DNA from: Sphaerisporangium fuscum
GTDB lineage: Bacteria; Actinomycetota; Actinomycetes; Streptosporangiales; Streptosporangiaceae
Length of the DNA: 64,000 bases
Assembly: GCF_018531465.1 (NCBI RefSeq)
Contig: NZ_JAHDTF010000038.1
Span: 49,419 to 113,418 of the forward strand
Direction of reading: 5' to 3'
How positions within the stretch are numbered: the first letter of the stretch is position 1; every line of letters begins with the position of its first letter. Of the stretch, positions 59,722-64,000 are shown piece after piece. Under the pieces are notes generated by a model. The model made no database searches and was not told the DNA's origin. It worked only from the letters and a program-made list of their open reading frames with translations. Made by a program: the position numbers and the translations under genes.

Positions 59722-60561
59722 TCATTCGGCGGACGCGAGCAGCGCGGCGATGCCGTCGAGCATCCGGTGCAGGCCGAACTCGAAGACGTTCTCCGGCTCG
59801 GACGCCTCGAACGCCTCCGGGCCGAATTCGGAGATCATGGGAAGCCGCGCGGCGCGCAGGGTCTGGTCGACCGCGCCCTGCCGGGCGTCCGCCCACTGCT
59901 GCCGGGTCGTCCGCGCGACCAGCGCCTCGTGGGCGAGGGGGACCGCCGCGCTCTGCAGGTAGGTGCCGATCATGATGGCGACCTGGACCATGGTGGTGAA
60001 ATCCAGCCCGTGACCCTGCAGGGCTCTCATCCGCCAGTCGGTGTACGCCATGAGGTTCGGGGCGACGGGCGGGCGCGTGGTCACCGCGACGAGGTGGGAG
60101 ACCCAAGGGTGGTCGCGGTAGATCGCCCACTCCTCGCGCGCGGACAGCTCCAGCCTGGCCCGCCAGCCGTCGGGCCCCGGCTCGGGCAGCGGCCGTTCGC
60201 CGAAGACGGTGTCCACCATCAGGTCGTTGAGCTCTTCACGGCTGGCGACGTAGCGGTACAGCGACATGGCGCCCGCGTCGAGCCGCGTGGCGATACGCCG
60301 CATGGACACCGCCGCCACGCCCTCCTGGTCGGCTATCTCGATGGCGGCGCGCACGACGAGCGACCGGTCCAGGGCCGCCTCGGGATGGCCGGCCCCGGTC
60401 GGCTCGGCCGTCCGCCGCGCCTCGCCCTGGACGCCGGCCGTCGAATGCTCCGCGACGCGTATTCGGTAGGCCCGCGCCCGGCAGGCGCGCGAGCAGTACC
60501 GCGGCGGCCGTCCCCGCTCGGCCGGCCGCAGTGTACGTCCGCACATCTCGCATGTCGGCAT
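59722..60561 (-). CDS. TetR-family regulator with N-terminal zinc-binding motif
   Basis: 279 residues. The first 35 residues hold CEMCGRTL and RYCSRACRARAYRIR, a Cys4 motif likely to bind zinc. The TetR helix-turn-helix follows at about 75-120 (VSMRRIATRLDAGAMSLYRY), then a TetR_C_1-type ligand domain. ATG at 60561 has AGGAG 11 bases upstream; a GTG at 60588 would lie inside the operator. It is divergent from a MacB-like ABC exporter and probably represses it. Confidence 0.85.
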   Translation of the reverse strand: MPTCEMCGRTLRPAERGRPPRYCSRACRARAYRIRVAEHSTAGVQGEARRTAEPTGAGHPEAALDRSLVVRAAIEIADQEGVAAVSMRRIATRLDAGAMSLYRYVASREELNDLMVDTVFGERPLPEPGPDGWRARLELSAREEWAIYRDHPWVSHLVAVTTRPPVAPNLMAYTDWRMRALQGHGLDFTTMVQVAIMIGTYLQSAAVPLAHEALVARTTRQQWADARQGAVDQTLRAARLPMISEFGPEAFEASEPENVFEFGLHRMLDGIAALLASAE

Positions 60562-60579
60562 GGTGTGGGCCACTCCTGA

Positions 60580-60609
60580 TTTCGTCACGAATCCGATTCC
60601 GTGACGAAA
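60580..60609. promoter_or_regulatory. Palindromic operator of the zinc-motif TetR regulator
   Basis: Arms TTTCGTCACG (60580-60589) and CGTGACGAAA (60600-60609) are perfect inverted copies with a ten-base spacer. A perfect TATAAT (minus strand, 60609-60614) adjoins it, with TTAGTC 18 bases further up, so the site covers the regulator's transcription start. Confidence 0.75.
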
Positions 60610-60708
60610 TTATAGGCCGCAAGCGGGCAAGTGACTAAATTCATGCTATCTACCTGCATAAATAGTAATTGATGCCTCATATGGCAAAGTGTGCTGTACG
60701 GTGTATTT

Positions 60709-61530
60709 ATGACTCGTACATCGTACTCAGCCACGTCACGGCAGGCACCCTGGCCGTACGCCCTCGAACTGCGCGGCGTGGTCAAGCGCCACGGGCACGG
60801 TGACGCGGCCGTGACCGCGCTGGACGGGGTGACGATGCGCGTCCCCCGGGGCGCCTTCGTCGCGGTGATGGGCCCCTCGGGCTCGGGGAAGAGCACCCTG
60901 CTGCACTGCGCCGCCGGGCTCGAGCGGCCCACCTCCGGCTCGGTGCTCCTGGACGGCCGAGAGCTCACGGGCCTGGACGAGGCGGCTCTGACCCGGCTCC
61001 GGCGCGAGCGCATGGGCTTCGTCTTCCAGTCGTTCAACCTCGTCCCGACGCTGACCGTGGCGCAGAACGTGACCCTGCCCCTGGAGTTCGCCGGTCGCCG
61101 TCCCGACCAGCGCCAGGTGCGCACCCTCCTCGCCCGCCTCGGCCTCGGCGCCAGGATCGGCCACCGGCCGGCGGAGCTGTCCGGCGGACAGCAACAGCGG
61201 GTGGCCATCGCCCGAGCCCTGCTCTCACGGCCCGCCGTCCTGTTCGCCGACGAGCCGACCGGCGCGCTGGACACCCAGGCCGCCAGGGAGGTGCTCGGCA
61301 TCCTCCGGGAGGCGGTGGCCGAGGAGGGGCAGACCATCGTGATGGTGACCCACGACCCGGTCGCGGCGTCCTACGCCGACACCGTCGTCTTCTTCGCCGA
61401 CGGGCGGATCGTCGACTCCATCCCGCATCCGCGCCCCGAGACGGTCGCCGCGCGGATGGCCCAGCTGTCCGCCCCCGCCGCCTCGATGGCGGGCGCCGGC
61501 CCGGTCCGCCGGGACGGTGACGGCCGATGA
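60709..61530 (+). CDS. ABC transporter ATP-binding protein (MacB/LolD type)
   Basis: 273 residues. Walker A GPSGSGKST, the family motif FVFQSFNLVPTLTVAQNVTL, signature LSGGQQQRVAIARAL and Walker B VLFADEPTGALD are all present. The FQSFNL segment places it in the LolD/MacB group that works with FtsX-like permeases. ATG at 60709 is preceded by AT-rich DNA and no clear ribosome site, so a short-leader mRNA is possible. Its stop overlaps the permease start. Confidence 0.92.
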   Translation: MTRTSYSATSRQAPWPYALELRGVVKRHGHGDAAVTALDGVTMRVPRGAFVAVMGPSGSGKSTLLHCAAGLERPTSGSVLLDGRELTGLDEAALTRLRRERMGFVFQSFNLVPTLTVAQNVTLPLEFAGRRPDQRQVRTLLARLGLGARIGHRPAELSGGQQQRVAIARALLSRPAVLFADEPTGALDTQAAREVLGILREAVAEEGQTIVMVTHDPVAASYADTVVFFADGRIVDSIPHPRPETVAARMAQLSAPAASMAGAGPVRRDGDGR

Positions 61531-62864
61531 AGTGGAAGCTGGCTCTGCTGACCGTCCGCGCCCAGAAGGCGTCGTTCCTCGCCTCGGCCGCCGTCATGGC
61601 GGCAGGCACCGCCCTGCTCACCGCGTTCGCGACCCTGCTGGAGACCGGTCTGCGCACCGGCCGGGAGCCCGGGTTCCTGGTCATGCTGCCCGCCATCCTC
61701 GGCGGCTGGACCGTGGCGATCGTGGCGTTCGGCGTGGTCTCCACCGTCTCCCTGACGATCCAGCACCGCGAACGGGAGCTCGCGCTCCTGCGGTCGATCG
61801 CGGCCACGCCGTGGCAGGTCCGGTGGGCCGTCGTCCGGGAGACGGCCATGGTGGCGCTGCCGGCGATCGCCGTGGGCCTGCTGCCCGGCGTCGGGCTCGG
61901 CGCGGTCGTCCTCGGCCGGCTGGTGGACGGCGGCCTGGTCGGCGCCACGACCGAGCTGACGGTCGGCCCGTTGTCCTTCGTCGCCGGCGCGGGCACCTCC
62001 CTGTGCGCGGCCATCGGCGCCGCCCTGATCTCCAGCCGGCGCGCGGCCTCGATCCCGCCGGTGCGGGCGCTCGCCGACGCCACCGTCCCGGCGGGCCGGC
62101 CGCTCGCCCGCGCTCGCGCGGTCGCCGGAGCCGGACTGCTGGTCGTCGGCCTCAGCCTGGCGGCGGCGACGCTGTTCATGGACGACGGGCCGCTGCTGTC
62201 GAGCACGGCGGGCCCGGCCGGGGTCGCGGTGGCGGTGGGGCTCGCCCTGCTCAGCCCGGCGGCCGTGACGCCGCTCAGGGTTTTCGCCGAGGCCCGGATC
62301 GGGCCGACCGCCCGGCTGGCCGCGCGCAACATCCACGTCCGGGCCAAGCACAGCGCCGCGGTGGCGTCCCCGCTGATCCTGCTGGTCGGCATCGCCGCCG
62401 GCACCCTCTACATGCAGAGCACCGAGGACAGCACCCACCACGGCCCGGCCGCCGCCGGCGACGTGGCCGTGCGGCTGGCCCCCGTGAACTACCTGGTGGT
62501 CGTCATGATCATCGGCTTCTCCGCGATCGTCGTGGTCAACACGCTCGTCGCGGCCACCCGCCGCCGCAGCCGCGAGTTCGGCCTCCTGCGGTTGTCGGCC
62601 GCCACCCGGGGCCAGGTGCTGAAGATGGTCGCGGCGGAGGCCGCGGTCGTCGCCGGTACGGCCGTCGTGCTGGGCACCGTCGCCGCCGCGGCGACGACCG
62701 TCCCGTACAGCCTGGTCAAGACCGGTTCGCCGCTCGCGGCGGGCCCGGTCTGGATGTACCTCGCCATCGCCGGCGGCGCCTTCGCGCTCGTCATGCTGGC
62801 CGCGATCCCCACGGCGGCGGGCGCCCTGCGCACCCGGCCCGTCGACGCTCTCTCCGCGCCGTAG
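61527..62864 (+). CDS. FtsX-like ABC transporter permease
   Basis: 445 residues with about eight to ten transmembrane helices in two FtsX-type halves. The N-terminal half includes VSLTIQHRERELALLRSIAA, the coupling-helix motif, and the C-terminal half repeats it (VAATRRRSREFGLLRLSAAT). The large outside domain of true MacB is short here, so substrate handling may differ. Coupled by ATGA overlap to the ATPase. The pair is likely an exporter induced through the divergent TetR protein. Confidence 0.88.
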   Translation: MKWKLALLTVRAQKASFLASAAVMAAGTALLTAFATLLETGLRTGREPGFLVMLPAILGGWTVAIVAFGVVSTVSLTIQHRERELALLRSIAATPWQVRWAVVRETAMVALPAIAVGLLPGVGLGAVVLGRLVDGGLVGATTELTVGPLSFVAGAGTSLCAAIGAALISSRRAASIPPVRALADATVPAGRPLARARAVAGAGLLVVGLSLAAATLFMDDGPLLSSTAGPAGVAVAVGLALLSPAAVTPLRVFAEARIGPTARLAARNIHVRAKHSAAVASPLILLVGIAAGTLYMQSTEDSTHHGPAAAGDVAVRLAPVNYLVVVMIIGFSAIVVVNTLVAATRRRSREFGLLRLSAATRGQVLKMVAAEAAVVAGTAVVLGTVAAAATTVPYSLVKTGSPLAAGPVWMYLAIAGGAFALVMLAAIPTAAGALRTRPVDALSAP

Positions 62865-63088
62865 CCCACCCCGCGGAGCCGTGCCCCGCCGGTGATCGAA
62901 ACGCGATCCACGGGCAGGAACTCCGGTATGGGATCGGTCGTTGTACTCGTTGCCGCTGGAGGTGGATGGGCCTGCGGCAGCAGTACGGCAGGGTGTTCCC
63001 GGCCGCCCGACAAGATGTCAGAGTGCAACAGGCGCTCCCTGTGAGGCTCCACCACACAGGCTGATCGCAGGTCGCAGTGGAGGCAGTG

Positions 63089-63877
63089 ATGCAGAGCAAG
63101 AACCCAGTCCTCAGCAGACTGGGGCAGAACAACCGCCAGTCGTGGGGCGGCCCGACGGCGAGCCCCCAATACCTGCAGGACATGTACAACGCCCCGGCGT
63201 ACGCTCCGCCCACCGCCGCACGCCCGATGACGATCGACGACGTCGTGGTCCGCGGGTTCATCACGCTGGGCACCCTCGTGCTGTCGGCCGCGGCCGCCTG
63301 GTACTTCCACTTCCCGCCGCAGCTCGCGGGCCCGGCGGCGATCGTGGGCCTGATCCTCGGCCTGATCGTCTCCTTCCGGCAGAGCACCAACCCCGCGCTG
63401 ATCCTCGGTTACTCCGTCGCCTACGGCATCGCCATCGGCATCGTCAGCGCCGCCTACAACTACATCTACGACGGCATCGTCTTCCAGGCGCTGCTCGGCA
63501 CGATGGTCGCCTTCGCCGGCGTGCTGGCGGTGTACGCCCTGAAGATCTTCAGGCCGACGCCGAAGTTCGCGAAGTTCGTCGTCGCGGCGGGCTTCGCGGC
63601 CGTGGCCCTGATGCTCGTCAACTGGATCGCCTCGATCTTCACGCAGGGCGGCATCGGCCTGCGCACCGACAGCCCGACCGGCTGGATCTTCAGCGTCGCG
63701 ATGATCCTGCTCGGCTGCTTCTTCCTGCTCCTCGACTTCGACGCGATCGAGCAGGGCGTGCGCGCGGGCGTCCCCGAGAAGTACTCCTGGCTGATGGCCT
63801 TCAGCCTGACGCTGAGCCTGGTGTGGCTCTACCTGGAGATCCTTCGTTTCGTCAGCTATTTCTTCAACAACGACTAG
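63089..63877 (+). CDS. Bax inhibitor-1/YccA family membrane protein
   Basis: 262 residues. A cytoplasmic N-terminus of about 50 residues (GPTASPQYLQDMYNAPAYAP) is followed by seven hydrophobic helices. The last region reads FLLLDFDAIEQGVRAGVPEK, the conserved aspartate-containing BI-1 motif, then WLMAFSLTLSLVWLYLEILR. Bacterial members may conduct calcium or protons. The ATG at 63089 has GGAGG five bases upstream and is preferred to the GTG at 63077. Confidence 0.9.
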   Translation: MQSKNPVLSRLGQNNRQSWGGPTASPQYLQDMYNAPAYAPPTAARPMTIDDVVVRGFITLGTLVLSAAAAWYFHFPPQLAGPAAIVGLILGLIVSFRQSTNPALILGYSVAYGIAIGIVSAAYNYIYDGIVFQALLGTMVAFAGVLAVYALKIFRPTPKFAKFVVAAGFAAVALMLVNWIASIFTQGGIGLRTDSPTGWIFSVAMILLGCFFLLLDFDAIEQGVRAGVPEKYSWLMAFSLTLSLVWLYLEILRFVSYFFNND

Positions 63878-63887
63878 TAGTGCTTTG

Positions 63888-64000
63888 TTAGGTCGGTCGA
63901 TGGCGGTTGCGGCGTGACGGTTTCAGTCTTTGATGGCAGGTGGGGCATGCGCCGGTCCAGGTCGCGAGTAGCAGTTGTAACTCGCGGATGACCTTGTAGA
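63888..64000 (-). mobile_element. C-terminal end of a transposase at the border of an insertion sequence (partial)
   Basis: The minus-strand frame ending TAA at 63888-63890 reads YKVIRELQLLLATWTGACPT and CHQRLKPSRRNRHRPT, which resembles transposase C-termini with a final CPxC-type motif. AGTGCTTTGTTAGGTCGG at its outer border may be the terminal inverted repeat. It begins directly after the BI-1 gene; the rest of the element lies outside the window. The IS family could not be fixed. Confidence 0.55.

Overview
The window looks like chromosomal DNA of a GC-rich actinomycete. Third-codon GC is very high, GTG starts are frequent, ATGA/GTGA start-stop overlaps are common, and actinobacterial families (DUF397, DUF5753, DUF2690, SigE-type sigma factors, UdgB, DUF501) are abundant. 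A filamentous member of the Streptosporangiales is the best guess from gene style; this is an inference.

Layout. 1-2268: sulfate activation genes cysD (5' end outside the window) and cysN. 2279-9710: an accessory patch of hydrolase, erythromycin-esterase-like, SRPBCC, carboxymuconolactone decarboxylase, PhzF and TetX-like genes with TetR regulators. It carries several gene scars (3303-3748 and 6148-6300) and a 26-bp inverted repeat around a TetR/SRPBCC pair. 9945-16735: a whiJ-like regulatory set (ATP-binding anti-sigma-type kinase, XRE-DUF5753, DUF397), unknown membrane and secreted proteins, an XRE-DUF2690 protein, and GC-rich tandem and dispersed repeats. 16783-28050: small metabolic and regulatory genes. 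These include a DJ-1/GlxA pair, an ECF sigma factor coupled to an LCP-domain membrane protein, an AsnC regulator with a PLP enzyme, a TetR regulator with double operators beside a hydrolase that has lost its middle, an aldo/keto reductase, a ProC-like dehydrogenase and a broken resolvase.

28142-41154 is the most distinctive region. It holds three PAPS-type sulfotransferases, a family 2 glycosyltransferase, a WecG/TagA glycosyltransferase, a Wzx-like flippase, an O-antigen-ligase/Wzy-like protein, a Wzz-like protein, a phosphotransferase-fold protein, a GH26-like hydrolase and an adenylyl-sulfate kinase fused to a degenerate ATP-sulfurylase half. Together they suggest assembly and export of a sulfated cell-surface glycan. 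The ATP sulfurylase step would come from CysDN at the left edge, and the APS kinase step from the gene at 39841-41154.

41211-45315: a SigE-type sigma factor with a membrane partner, a methyltransferase, a SnoaL-like protein and a LysR regulator. 45609-56992: conserved actinobacterial housekeeping genes (mfd, SurA-like lipoprotein, mazG, eno, ftsB/divIC-like, DUF501, ppx, udgB, ndh). A textbook Rex operator lies just before ndh. A tRNA gene at 57230-57302 has anticodon UAA but only a five-base variable loop, which is unlike a normal leucine tRNA. 57471-63877: XRE regulator, LLM flavin enzyme, a zinc-finger-bearing TetR next to a MacB-like ABC exporter, and a Bax-inhibitor-1 family membrane protein. 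The 3' edge enters an insertion sequence.
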